From positions 62,001 through 126,000 of the forward strand of contig CBDCBW010000010.1 of assembly GCA_965214485.1 (NCBI GenBank): a DNA stretch of 64,000 nucleotides, in the 5' to 3' direction. The notes below the pieces were generated by a model. It saw only the letters and a list, made by a program, of their open reading frames with translations, did not search any database and had not been told where the DNA came from. The stretch comes from JANQRZ01 sp965214485 (GTDB taxonomy: Bacteria > Bacteroidota > Rhodothermia > Rhodothermales > JANQRZ01). The position numbers were made by a program, and so were the translations under genes. Positions within the stretch are counted from its first letter, which is position 1. Every line of letters begins with the position of its first letter. This document shows, in pieces, positions 8,336-16,817 of this stretch.

Positions 8336-10333
8336 CTAGGTCACCGGCTCGGGCGTGCGGAAGAGGCCCGCGCAGGCGGCGAACTGGGCGGCCTCGCCGA
8401 CGAGCACGAGGCGGTCCCCGGCCTCGACGCGGAAGTCGCCGGCCGGGCTGCCGAGGGTGTCGAGGCCACGCCGGACGGCGAGGACCGTCAGGCCGTGGTC
8501 GCGCCGGAGCGCGAGGTCGGCGAGCGTGGCTCCGGCGGCGGGAGCACCGGGGCGCACGGCGACGGCGCGGGTGTGGAGGCCCTCTTCGTCGAGCCCCTGG
8601 AGCACCATCAGGTGGGCTTCCTGGATGCTTCCGCGCAGCACTTGGTAGTCGCCCGCGCGGACGAGGCTGACCTGGCGGGCGACCTCCTCGGGCGGGACGA
8701 AGTACGCGCCGAGCACCTGGCTGAAGAGCCGCACGGTGGTCTCCAGTTCTTCCGGCACGACGACGTCGGCCCCGGCCTGCTGGAGCGGCGCGACGTCGGC
8801 GATGAAGCGGGAGCGGGCGATGATCTGGAGCGTCGGGTTGTGGTAGCGCGCGAGGCGGACGGCGCGCTCGGTCGCGTCGCGGTCGTTGATCGCGACGACG
8901 CAGACCTTCGCCCTGGTCACGCCGAGGTGGTCGAGCGTGTGGTGCCGCCCGATGTCGCCGTAGAAGGCCGGGACCCCGTCGCGCTGCGCGGCCTCGACGT
9001 TCTCGGGGTTGAGGTCCACGACGACGAACGGGATGCCGGTGTTGTGGAGCACGCGCCCGAGCCGCTGCCCCGCCGGGCCGTAGCCGACGACGATGGTGTG
9101 GTCTTCGAGCTCGACGTCCTCCTCGATCTCCTCGGGCTCGGGGCCGGGCCAGCGCCGCGCGAGCCTCCGGCCGAGGCGCGGCCCCGCTGCCAGCAGCCAC
9201 GGCGTCCCCAGCATCAGCACCACCGCCGTCGCCACGAACACCTGCTCGCCGGCCAGGCCCAGCCCGGCCGGCGTCAGCCCGAGCGGCTGCCCGGCGAGGA
9301 CCAGCACGAACGAGAACTCGCCGATCTGCGCGAGCCCGAGCGCGACCGCCGCCGCCGTCCGCGCCGGCCACCGCAGCACGAGCACCGCGAGCGCGACGAG
9401 GACGGCCTTGACGACGAACACCCCGACGACCGCCGCGAGCACGAGCCCCACGTTCCCCACGACGAACCCGACGTCGAGCAGCATCCCGATCGAGACGAAG
9501 AAGACGGCGTTGAAGACCGTCTGGAGCGGGAGCACGTCCGCCACGGCGGCCTCGGCGTAGTGGCTCTCGGAGACGACCAGCCCGGCGAGGAACGCGCCGA
9601 GCGCGAGGCTCACGCCCGCCAGGCTCGTCAGCCACGCCGTGCCGAAGCACACCGCCACGACCGCCAGCAGGAGCAGCTCCGGCCGCCGCGTCCGCGCCAG
9701 CCGGTCGAGCGCCCACGGCACCGCGCGCCGCGCGCCGACGAGCACGAACACCACGACCAGCACCGCCTTCCCGAGCGCCCACGCCACCTCCAGCGCCGAG
9801 CCGCCGCTCCCGGCCAGGATCGGCACCAGGAGCACCATCACCACCACCGCCAGGTCCTGGAAGATCAGCACCGCCAGCATGAGCCGCCCCGGCGGGGTGT
9901 CCGTCTCGGCGCGCTCGGCCAGGAGCTTCAGCACGATGGCCGTGGACGAGAGCGCGACGAGCATCCCGGTGAAGATCGCCGGGCCGAGCTCGATGCCGAA
10001 CGCGACGAGCGGAGCCGTCACGACCGCTATCGTCCCGAGCGTCTGCACCCCGCCGCCGACGAAGATCGCCCGCCCGATCCGCGCGAGCTTCGCCAGCGAG
10101 AACTCGACCCCGATCGTGAAGAGCAGCAGGATCACGCCCACCTCGGCCGCCTGCCGCACGAAGTCGCCGTCGTCGACCAGCCCGAGCGCGCCCGGCCCGA
10201 CGAGCACGCCGGCCAGCAGGAACCCGACGATCGGGACGATGCGGAGGCGGTAGCAGAGGTACGCGATCCCGACGCTCGCCACGAGCAGGATGGCGACCTC
10301 GCGGAGAAACGGGAGCGTGACGGCGAGCGGCAT
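8336..10333 (-). CDS. Kef-type CPA2 monovalent cation:proton antiporter with RCK domains
   Basis: A 665-residue protein. Residues 1-385 form about 12 membrane segments of the Na+/H+ exchanger fold. A TrkA-N (RCK) nucleotide-binding domain begins near 411 with GYGPAG and the acidic VDLNPENVEAA, and a TrkA-C domain runs from about 575 to 655. Kef-like proteins exchange K+ (or Na+) for H+ and are gated by nucleotides or thiols. It is the last gene of a same-strand set sbtA (25 bp) sbtB (24 bp) and this antiporter, suggesting ion balance is coupled to bicarbonate uptake. Which cation is moved cannot be read from sequence. Confidence 0.88.
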   Translation of the reverse strand: MPLAVTLPFLREVAILLVASVGIAYLCYRLRIVPIVGFLLAGVLVGPGALGLVDDGDFVRQAAEVGVILLLFTIGVEFSLAKLARIGRAIFVGGGVQTLGTIAVVTAPLVAFGIELGPAIFTGMLVALSSTAIVLKLLAERAETDTPPGRLMLAVLIFQDLAVVVMVLLVPILAGSGGSALEVAWALGKAVLVVVFVLVGARRAVPWALDRLARTRRPELLLLAVVAVCFGTAWLTSLAGVSLALGAFLAGLVVSESHYAEAAVADVLPLQTVFNAVFFVSIGMLLDVGFVVGNVGLVLAAVVGVFVVKAVLVALAVLVLRWPARTAAAVALGLAQIGEFSFVLVLAGQPLGLTPAGLGLAGEQVFVATAVVLMLGTPWLLAAGPRLGRRLARRWPGPEPEEIEEDVELEDHTIVVGYGPAGQRLGRVLHNTGIPFVVVDLNPENVEAAQRDGVPAFYGDIGRHHTLDHLGVTRAKVCVVAINDRDATERAVRLARYHNPTLQIIARSRFIADVAPLQQAGADVVVPEELETTVRLFSQVLGAYFVPPEEVARQVSLVRAGDYQVLRGSIQEAHLMVLQGLDEEGLHTRAVAVRPGAPAAGATLADLALRRDHGLTVLAVRRGLDTLGSPAGDFRVEAGDRLVLVGEAAQFAACAGLFRTPEPVT

Positions 10334-10357
10334 CGGGGAGGTTGGAGAGGCGGGCGG

Positions 10358-10660
10358 CTAGACGTACTTGTCGCCGCGCACCACGGCGGCGTCCTGCACG
10401 TAGACGATCACGGCGTAGTGCTCGAAGTAGCGCTCGGCGAGGTGGGCGACGAGCCGGTCCGCCACCTCGGGGCTGACGAGCGTCTCGATCCGCGTGTCCG
10501 GCCCCGCCCACTCGCTGGCGCGGACGCCGCGCGAGCCGCGCCCCGTCGCCTGCGTCAGCGTGTAGCCCTTCGCGCCGAGCTCGTCGAGCGTCCGCGTCAG
10601 GCGGTCCTCCAGGATGCGCTCGGTGACGATCGTGACGAGCTTGAGCGTGACGGTGTGCAT
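10358..10660 (-). CDS. sbtB: SbtB-like PII-family regulator
   Basis: A 100-residue ferredoxin-like PII-family protein: KLVTIVTERILEDRLTRTL, GAKGYTL, the nucleotide-loop GRGSRGVR (about residues 40-47) and a final RYFEHYAVIVYVQDAAVVRGDKYV strand. SbtB binds adenylates and docks on the bicarbonate transporter SbtA to inhibit it. It lies 25 bp after sbtA, the diagnostic context. It lacks the C-terminal CGPxGC redox loop of cyanobacterial SbtB, so thiol control is not expected. Acts at the inner membrane. Confidence 0.85.
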   Translation of the reverse strand: MHTVTLKLVTIVTERILEDRLTRTLDELGAKGYTLTQATGRGSRGVRASEWAGPDTRIETLVSPEVADRLVAHLAERYFEHYAVIVYVQDAAVVRGDKYV

Positions 10661-10685
10661 GGCAGTAAGCGTAGGGGCGCGCCGG

Positions 10686-11651
10686 CTAGGCGACGAGCCA
10701 CTCGGCGAAGGCGTAGTAGAGGGGGATGCCGAGCGTGACGTTGAACGGAAAGGTGATCCCCAGCGACGCCGTGAGGTAGAACGTCGGGTTGGCCTCGGGG
10801 AGCGCGATGCGGACCGCCGCCGGCGCGGCGATGTAGGACGCGCTCGACACCATCGCGCCGAGCACGGCGGCCCCGGCGACGGAGAGCCCGACGAGCCCGC
10901 CGGTCCAGACGGCCAGGAGCCCGTGCAGGATCGGGACGATGATCCCGAAGGCGACGAGGAAGCCGCCGACCGCGCGCAGGTCCTGGAGCCGCCGCGCCGC
11001 GACGATCCCCATCTCGAGCAGGAACAGCGCGAGCGCCCCCTGGAAGCCCGAGACGAAGAACGGCTTGACCGGCTCGAACCCCGCCGGCCCCACCGCCCAC
11101 CCGATCAGCAGGCCGCCGACGAGGAGCACCACGCTCCGCCCGGCGAGGACCTCGTGGAGCGCGTCCTGCCACGACCCGGCGCGCTTGTCGCGGACGAAGG
11201 CGATCATCAGCGCCACGACGATCGCCGGGACCTCGAGGATCGCCACGAGCGCCGGCATGAACCCCTCCGGGGCCCGCCCCGTCATCGCCCCGAACGTGAT
11301 CGCCACAATGAACGTCACCGCCGAGACCGAGCCGTAGTGCGCGGCGATCGCCGAGGCGTTGACGCGGTCGAAGCGCCCGAGCCGGCGGAGCACGTTGTAG
11401 GCCGTGATCGGGGTCAGCAGCCCCAACCCGAGCGTCAGCAAGGCCGGCCCGACGAAGACCCGGAGCGGCGTCTGGCTCAGCTCGACGCCGCCCTTGAGGC
11501 CGATGGCGAGCAGGAGGTAGATCGACAGCGCGCTGTAGACGCTGTCGGGGAGGCGGAGGTCGCTGCGCACCAGCGAGGCCACGACGCCGAGCACGAACGC
11601 CAGGATGATCGGCGAGAGGAGGTTCGCGGCGAGGGTGTCGAGGTTCTCCAT
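10686..11651 (-). CDS. sbtA: SbtA-type sodium-dependent bicarbonate transporter
   Basis: A 321-residue membrane protein of the SbtA (DUF897) family with about ten segments in two inverted halves. Family stretches include SPIILAFVLGVVASLVRSDL, IYLLLAIGLKGG, AAHYGSVSAVTF (about residue 106), FLLEMGIVAARRL and SSASYIAAPAAVRIALPEANP. SbtA imports HCO3- with Na+. It is next to sbtB and in the same run as NhaA, CPA2 antiporters and an exported carbonic anhydrase. In a non-photosynthetic cell the bicarbonate probably feeds carboxylases or pH control. Confidence 0.9.
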   Translation of the reverse strand: MENLDTLAANLLSPIILAFVLGVVASLVRSDLRLPDSVYSALSIYLLLAIGLKGGVELSQTPLRVFVGPALLTLGLGLLTPITAYNVLRRLGRFDRVNASAIAAHYGSVSAVTFIVAITFGAMTGRAPEGFMPALVAILEVPAIVVALMIAFVRDKRAGSWQDALHEVLAGRSVVLLVGGLLIGWAVGPAGFEPVKPFFVSGFQGALALFLLEMGIVAARRLQDLRAVGGFLVAFGIIVPILHGLLAVWTGGLVGLSVAGAAVLGAMVSSASYIAAPAAVRIALPEANPTFYLTASLGITFPFNVTLGIPLYYAFAEWLVA

Positions 11652-11722
11652 GGGGCACGCGGGTGAGGCCCGGAAAATAGCCCTCGCGCAGCGAAACTCC
11701 TACGCCGCGCCGAGCGCCCCTC

Positions 11723-11775
11723 GCCCCCTGCGCGAGTCACGCCCCCTGCACGAGTCACTCCCCCTGCGCGAGCGA
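11723..11775. repeat. 18-bp tandem repeat spanning the icd stop codon
   Basis: Two and a partial third copy of an 18-bp unit. On the minus strand the first copy encodes the last icd residues (LAQGE) plus stop, and the next copy repeats the stop. This is a local duplication of the gene end. Confidence 0.7.
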
Positions 11776-13254
11776 GTAGGCGCGCTCGCCGTCGAAGGTG
11801 TAGAGGTTCTCGGTCTTGATCACGTCGAACTCCGCCTCTGTCAGCCGCCGGAGGAGGTCCACGACCTGCTCCGGGCGGACGGTGCCGTCGGAGGCTACGA
11901 AGCGGCAGCGCCAGTGGTCGGTCCAGAAGGTCTCGGGCAGGCCCTCGGGGAAGACCTTGACGCCGCGGTTGGTGATCAGCTTGAGGCGCAGCCCGTTGCC
12001 GTCCACCCTGCCCAGTCCCTCGCCGAGCACATCGGGCTGGCGATCGCTCTCGTCCCAGTCGAGGAAGACGTCGACGCCGACGAGCGTTTTCTCGACGGTC
12101 GGGGTTCGGTGGACGCCCACGGTCACGTCGGCGTCGGTGTAGTGGGCGGCGGGGAGCGTGCTCGGTGCCTCGCCCAGGCGTTCGATGACGGCGTCGGCAA
12201 ACTCGGCCGTGGACACCTTCCGGGTGCTGTTCTCGCCGTAGACGTCGCCCGTGTGGATGCCGTCCTCCAACGTCTTCAGCCACGCGTTTTCAATCGTCTC
12301 GGCGAGCCGGTCGAGGTTGAGGTGGTCGAGCATCATGACCGCCCCGCGCAGCAGTCCCGACGGGTTGGCGATGCCCTGCCCGGCGATGTCGGGTGCCGAG
12401 CCGTGGACGGCCTCGAACATCGCCACGCGCTCGCCGATGTTGGCTGAGCCCGCGAGGCCGACCGAGCCGGACGCCTCGGCGGCGATGTCGGAGATGATGT
12501 CGCCGTAGAGGTTCGGGGCCACGATCACGTCGAACATATTGGGCCGCGCGCCGACGAGCGCCGCGCCGATGTCGATGATCCGGTGCTCGGCCTCGATGTC
12601 GGGGTACTCCGCCGCGATCTCGTCGAAGACGCGGTGGAACAGCCCGTCGGTGAGCTTCATGATGTTGTCCTTCGTCATGCACGTCACCTGCTTGCGCCCC
12701 TGCGCCTGGGCGTACTCGAAGGCGTACCGGACAATCGCCTCGGAGCCGGGCCGCGTGATGAGCTTGAGCGTCTGGTACACCTCGGTCGTCTGGCGGTGCT
12801 CGATGCCGGCGTAGGTGTCCTCCTCGTTCTCGCGGATGATGACGAGGTCGATGTTCGGGTGCGGCGAGTCCACGTAGGGCGTGAAGCTCTTGACCGGCCG
12901 GACGTTCGCGAACATCCCGAGCGACTTCCGGAGCGTGACGTTGAGGCTTTTGTAGCCCCCACCCTGGGGCGTGGTGATCGGTGCCTTGAGCAGAATTTTG
13001 TTCTTGCGGATCGCGTCCCACGCCTCGGGCGCGATGCCGGAGGTGTGGCCGGCGGTGTAAACCGCCTTGCCGACCTCGATCGTATCGTACCGGAGCGGGG
13101 CCCCGGCCGCGTCGAGGATGCGGAGCGTGGCCTCCATGATCTCGGGGCCGATGCCGTCGCCGTAGGCGACCGCGACGGGGATGGCAGCGCCCTCCGGCTG
13201 CGCCGCCGGAGCGGGACGAGGGAGCGTGTCGGGTTCGTTGTGCTGAGCGGTCAT
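11755..13254 (-). CDS. icd: NADP-dependent isocitrate dehydrogenase
   Basis: A 499-residue isocitrate/isopropylmalate dehydrogenase family enzyme that converts isocitrate to 2-oxoglutarate. Motifs include AYGDGIGPEIM (about residue 32), the phosphate-binding SLNVTLRKSLGMFANVRPV, IIRENEEDTYAGIEH, KDNIMKLTDG and VAPNLYGDIISDIAAE. The length and the extra C-terminal domain of about 140 residues match the Thermus-type enzyme rather than the 416-residue E. coli type. It sits 103 bp upstream of sbtA on the same strand; the link may be incidental. The first 20 residues are Pro/Ala-rich and not conserved. Confidence 0.93.
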   Translation of the reverse strand: MTAQHNEPDTLPRPAPAAQPEGAAIPVAVAYGDGIGPEIMEATLRILDAAGAPLRYDTIEVGKAVYTAGHTSGIAPEAWDAIRKNKILLKAPITTPQGGGYKSLNVTLRKSLGMFANVRPVKSFTPYVDSPHPNIDLVIIRENEEDTYAGIEHRQTTEVYQTLKLITRPGSEAIVRYAFEYAQAQGRKQVTCMTKDNIMKLTDGLFHRVFDEIAAEYPDIEAEHRIIDIGAALVGARPNMFDVIVAPNLYGDIISDIAAEASGSVGLAGSANIGERVAMFEAVHGSAPDIAGQGIANPSGLLRGAVMMLDHLNLDRLAETIENAWLKTLEDGIHTGDVYGENSTRKVSTAEFADAVIERLGEAPSTLPAAHYTDADVTVGVHRTPTVEKTLVGVDVFLDWDESDRQPDVLGEGLGRVDGNGLRLKLITNRGVKVFPEGLPETFWTDHWRCRFVASDGTVRPEQVVDLLRRLTEAEFDVIKTENLYTFDGERAYSLAQGE

Positions 13255-13443
13255 GGCGGTGGAATGGTCGAAAGACGAACTGGAGGATGAAAAGGCGGCC
13301 GGGTCGGCCGCTGAGAAGACAGGTGAAGACAGGTACAGCCGACCGGTGCGCGATGGTTCTGCACGCCGCCGAGTGCGAGCGCCTGGCGACGCAGCGCCGG
13401 GGCCGTCCGGTGCCGCGCACAGGCCGTAAAATGCACCGGTACC

Positions 13444-14544
13444 TCAGAACGCGAGCTGCCCCTGGAGGATGACCAGGTGGGCCCGGTCGAGGACGTCGCT
13501 CGTGCGGAAGTGGTAGGCGAGTGTCAGCCGGGCGCGGTGGTACGGAGCGCCCCGGGCGGCGCTCGGGCTGTAGCTGAGGCCCGCCGTGAGGAAGTCGTCC
13601 CCGGAGCGGTCCAGGTCGTTCCAGTAGCGCTCGGCGCGGACGAAGGCTTCGCCGTGGCCGAGCACGCGGGCGGCCCCGAAAGCCGAGAGGCCGGCCTGGT
13701 CCTGGCTGCCCGCCCCGTCGTCGGCGTAGCGGAGCGCGACGGCGTCCAGCTCGAGGCGGAGCGGCTGGCTGCCGGGCACGTCCCCCCAGTAGAGGTGGGC
13801 ACCGCCGCTGGCGTAGTCCCGGCCGCCGGAGCCGCGGTCCGTCCGGTCGGAGCCGGCACCGTTGTAGCCGCCGTAGAGGCCGACCTCGACGCCCGGGCCC
13901 GCCCGGTAGGTTACGAACGACGAGACGGCTACGCCGGGTGTCTCGACGCCGTTCACGACGTCGGACCCGGAGATGCCCTCGCGGAAGTTGTTGGTCTCGC
14001 GCTGGAACGTGCCGAAGCCGTTGTGGAGCGCCAGCGACACCGTCGTCCGGCCGCCGGCGTAGGTCAGGTCGGCGCCGAGGTCGCGGCCGTCGCCGCCGAG
14101 CGTGCCGGCGAGCCAGCGCTCGATGACAGCCGCCCGGTCGACGGCGTCGATCAGGAAGTACGGCGTCCGGATGGCGCCGGCGGGCTGGGCGACGGGAAAG
14201 TAGCCCACGCGGGCTTGGAGCCGGTCGCTCAGATTCGCGAACGCGAACAGGTCGACGCTCTCGACCGTCCCCGAGCCGCCTTCGACGTCGTACTCGACGC
14301 CGCCGAGGTCGTGGTAGAGCACGCGGGCCTGGATGCGCGCGCGGCGGAGGCCGAACCCGTAGCGGGTCTCGGTCGCCGCGCCCTCCTCGACGCCGACGCT
14401 GGCGCGCGGCTGGATGCCGCCGGCGACGTCGAGGCGGAGGTCGCTTCCGAGCCCGACCTGGGCGCTTGCGTAGGGGACCGTGACTAGAAAGGCTGCGACG
14501 GCAAAGAGCAGGGCGAGGCCGCCAGCGGCAGATTGGAAGGTCAT
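13444..14544 (-). CDS. OprO/OprP-like outer membrane porin
   Basis: A 366-residue protein with a signal peptide (cleavage near ASAQ, about residue 34) and an all-beta body of alternating strands ending in phenylalanine (LQGQLAF), the usual outer-membrane insertion signal. The RRARIQARVLYHDLGGVEYDVEGG and VGYFPVAQPAGAIRTP regions resemble phosphate-selective (anion) porins. The ATG at 14544 is preferred because it begins the signal peptide. It lies 88 bp after the carbonic anhydrase gene, and might admit bicarbonate or phosphate; that substrate is inference. Confidence 0.72.
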   Translation of the reverse strand: MTFQSAAGGLALLFAVAAFLVTVPYASAQVGLGSDLRLDVAGGIQPRASVGVEEGAATETRYGFGLRRARIQARVLYHDLGGVEYDVEGGSGTVESVDLFAFANLSDRLQARVGYFPVAQPAGAIRTPYFLIDAVDRAAVIERWLAGTLGGDGRDLGADLTYAGGRTTVSLALHNGFGTFQRETNNFREGISGSDVVNGVETPGVAVSSFVTYRAGPGVEVGLYGGYNGAGSDRTDRGSGGRDYASGGAHLYWGDVPGSQPLRLELDAVALRYADDGAGSQDQAGLSAFGAARVLGHGEAFVRAERYWNDLDRSGDDFLTAGLSYSPSAARGAPYHRARLTLAYHFRTSDVLDRAHLVILQGQLAF

Positions 14545-14632
14545 AGCGGTCAACTGGAGATCAATCGTTACGGCGGCCCGGAGCACGCTCGCGCCCCAGG
14601 CCGCCGGTCTAGACGGACAGCGCTCCCGCAGA

Positions 14633-15370
14633 TCAGTCCATGCTGCCGAGCGACTCGGCGGTGAGCATCGAGTCCTCGAAGAACTCGACCTCGCCCGTGG
14701 ACACGTCGTGCATCGCGCCGACGACGATTAGCTTGCCCTCCTCGACGAGCCCGCGCATGACGGAGCTGCGCTCGACCATGTCGTGCACCGTCCGCTCGAC
14801 GTTCTCGTGCGCCACGGCCTGGACGAACGTGGGGTTGCTCGACGTGTAGGGCCCGGCCACGTCGTCCCGCACCGCGTAGACGGCCGGGGCGATGTTGCTC
14901 AGCGTATGCGTGAGGTTGCCCATCTCGACGTGGTCGCAGGCGCCCTTGACCGCGCCGCACTCGGTGTGGCCGAGCACGACGACCACGCGCGAGCCGGCGA
15001 TTGCCGTGGCGAACTCGAGCGAGCCCAGGAGGTCGGCGTTGACGAAGTTGCCGGCCACGCGCGCCGAGAAGATGTCGCCGACGCCTTTGTCGAAGACGAT
15101 CTCGTGCGGCACGCGGCTGTCGATGCAGCCCAGGATGGCGGCCATCGGGTACTGCCCGCCGGCGGTCTGGCGCACCTGCCCGAGAAAGTCGCGCTCCAGC
15201 GGTCTGTCGTTGAGGAAGCGCTCGTTACCGTCCTTGAGAAGCTGCAAGACCTCCATCGGCGTCAGCGCCGCCTGGGTCTCGGCGGTGAGGGCGAGCGTAA
15301 GGTCGCGGTCCTGCGCCTGGGTGGGCACGGCGAGAAAGAGGGCGAGAAAGAGGAAAAAGGAGTATCGCAT
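14633..15370 (-). CDS. Exported beta-carbonic anhydrase
   Basis: A 245-residue beta-class carbonic anhydrase interconverting CO2 and bicarbonate. The zinc and catalytic residues are present: CIDSR (Cys-Asp-Arg, about residue 82) and HTECGAVKGA (His/Cys, about 136). Residues 1-19 form a signal peptide (FFLFLALFLAVPTQAQ), so the enzyme is predicted to act in the periplasm. It is flanked by the porin gene and by nhaA on the same strand. Together with sbtA and sbtB this suggests CO2-to-bicarbonate conversion before uptake, though it may also serve periplasmic pH. Confidence 0.93.
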   Translation of the reverse strand: MRYSFFLFLALFLAVPTQAQDRDLTLALTAETQAALTPMEVLQLLKDGNERFLNDRPLERDFLGQVRQTAGGQYPMAAILGCIDSRVPHEIVFDKGVGDIFSARVAGNFVNADLLGSLEFATAIAGSRVVVVLGHTECGAVKGACDHVEMGNLTHTLSNIAPAVYAVRDDVAGPYTSSNPTFVQAVAHENVERTVHDMVERSSVMRGLVEEGKLIVVGAMHDVSTGEVEFFEDSMLTAESLGSMD

Positions 15371-15431
15371 GGGTCGTGTGGGTTGGGTAGTTGGTAGGGG
15401 GGTCTTCGGTGGTGCGGAGAGGCCTCCGCGC

Positions 15432-16805
15432 TCAACCGACCGGCTCTGCTTCGAGCCGGCGGCCGGGGGCCGCAGGGACGGCCGCCGTCGGCGCGGAGCG
15501 CACGAGCAGCACCCACCCGATCACGCCCGAGACGAGCGAGCCGAGCAGGATGCCGAGCTTGGCCGCGTCGAGGAGGGCCGCCTCGCCGGGGAAGGCGAGG
15601 TTCGCGATGAAGATCGACATCGTGAAGCCGATCCCGCACAGCGCGCTGATGCCGACGACCTGCTGCCACGTCGCGCCCGGCGGGAGCGACGCGACGCCTG
15701 TCTTGACGGCCAGCCACGCCAGGAGTGTGATCCCGATGGGCTTGCCGACGACCAGGCCGAGGACGATCCCGAGCGTGACCGGGCTGCCGAGGAGCACCCC
15801 GAGGCCGCCGGTCACGGCGACGCCCGCGTTCGCGAGGGCGAAGACCGGGATGATGAAGAAGGCGACGGGCTGGTGGAGGCCGTGCTCCATCCGCGCGAGC
15901 GGGGTCTCCGCCGCCTCGCAGGCGTTCTCGAGCGCGAAGACGGCGTTCTGCTGCTGGAGCGTCGGCTCGGTCTCGCCGGGGCGCACGTCCTCGGCGAACG
16001 AGGCGAGATAGGCCCGCGCGCGCTCCAGGAAGTCCGGCGCGTCGAGCCGGCGCTGCGCCGGGATCGTGAGCGCGAGCAGGACGCCGGCGATCGTCGCGTG
16101 GACGCCCGACTTGAGGAAGGCCAGCCACAGGCCCACGCCGAGGAGCACGTAGAGCAGCGTCCGCTGCACGCCCAGCCGGTTCAGCGCGACGAGCGCGGCG
16201 AGGAAGCCCGCCGCCCACCACAGCGCCGCCGTCGAGACCTCGGCGGTGTAGAAGAGCGCGATCACGAGCACTGCCCCGAGGTCGTCCACAATCGCGAGGG
16301 CCGTGAGGAAGACCTTGAGCGCGAGCGGCACGCGGGGGCCGAGCAGCGCGAGCACGCCGAGCGCGAACGCGATGTCGGTCGCCATCGGGATGCCCCAGCC
16401 CGCCGAGCCCGCGCCGCCCGCGTTGAGGAGCACGTAGGCGAGCGCCGGAACGGCCATCCCGCCGAGCGCCGCCGCCACCGCGAGCGCGGCGCTCTTCGGG
16501 TTCGAGAGCTCGCCGCCGATGACCTCGCGCTTGATCTCGAGCCCGATCAGGAAGAAGAAGATCGCCATCAGCCCGTCGTTGATCCACAGCAGCAGCGGCT
16601 TGTCGATCACGAACGAGCCGACGCCGACGGTCACGTAGGTCGCCCACAGGTCGAAGTAGGCGTCGGCGAACGGGCTGTTGGCCCACGCGAAGGCGACGAC
16701 CGCGCAGCCGAGGAGGAGCAGCCCGCCGGCGGCCTCGGAGCGGAAGAACGACTGGAGCGGCCCGATGATCGGGTTCGGGGAGACTGGCGAGGTCGGGCTA
16801 GCCAT
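15432..16805 (-). CDS. nhaA: Na+/H+ antiporter NhaA
   Basis: A 457-residue NhaA with about 12 membrane segments. Family stretches include WINDGLMAIFFFLIGLEIKREV (about residue 73), IPMATDIAFALGVLALLG with the assembly Thr/Asp, AIVDDLGAVLVIALFYT carrying the paired ion-binding aspartates (about residue 175), and CGIGFTMSIFIANLAF. It exports Na+ at alkaline pH using the proton gradient. The gene begins 12 bp after the upstream CPA2-EIIA gene, so the two are probably one operon. The Na+ gradient it maintains would drive SbtA. Confidence 0.95.
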   Translation of the reverse strand: MASPTSPVSPNPIIGPLQSFFRSEAAGGLLLLGCAVVAFAWANSPFADAYFDLWATYVTVGVGSFVIDKPLLLWINDGLMAIFFFLIGLEIKREVIGGELSNPKSAALAVAAALGGMAVPALAYVLLNAGGAGSAGWGIPMATDIAFALGVLALLGPRVPLALKVFLTALAIVDDLGAVLVIALFYTAEVSTAALWWAAGFLAALVALNRLGVQRTLLYVLLGVGLWLAFLKSGVHATIAGVLLALTIPAQRRLDAPDFLERARAYLASFAEDVRPGETEPTLQQQNAVFALENACEAAETPLARMEHGLHQPVAFFIIPVFALANAGVAVTGGLGVLLGSPVTLGIVLGLVVGKPIGITLLAWLAVKTGVASLPPGATWQQVVGISALCGIGFTMSIFIANLAFPGEAALLDAAKLGILLGSLVSGVIGWVLLVRSAPTAAVPAAPGRRLEAEPVG

Positions 16806-16817
16806 AGGGGGGAAAGG

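Noticed and set aside
8228..10738. A plus-strand open frame rich in HRRHR-like repeats
   Set aside because: Antisense to the Kef-type antiporter and sbtB; no start context, domains or codon bias.
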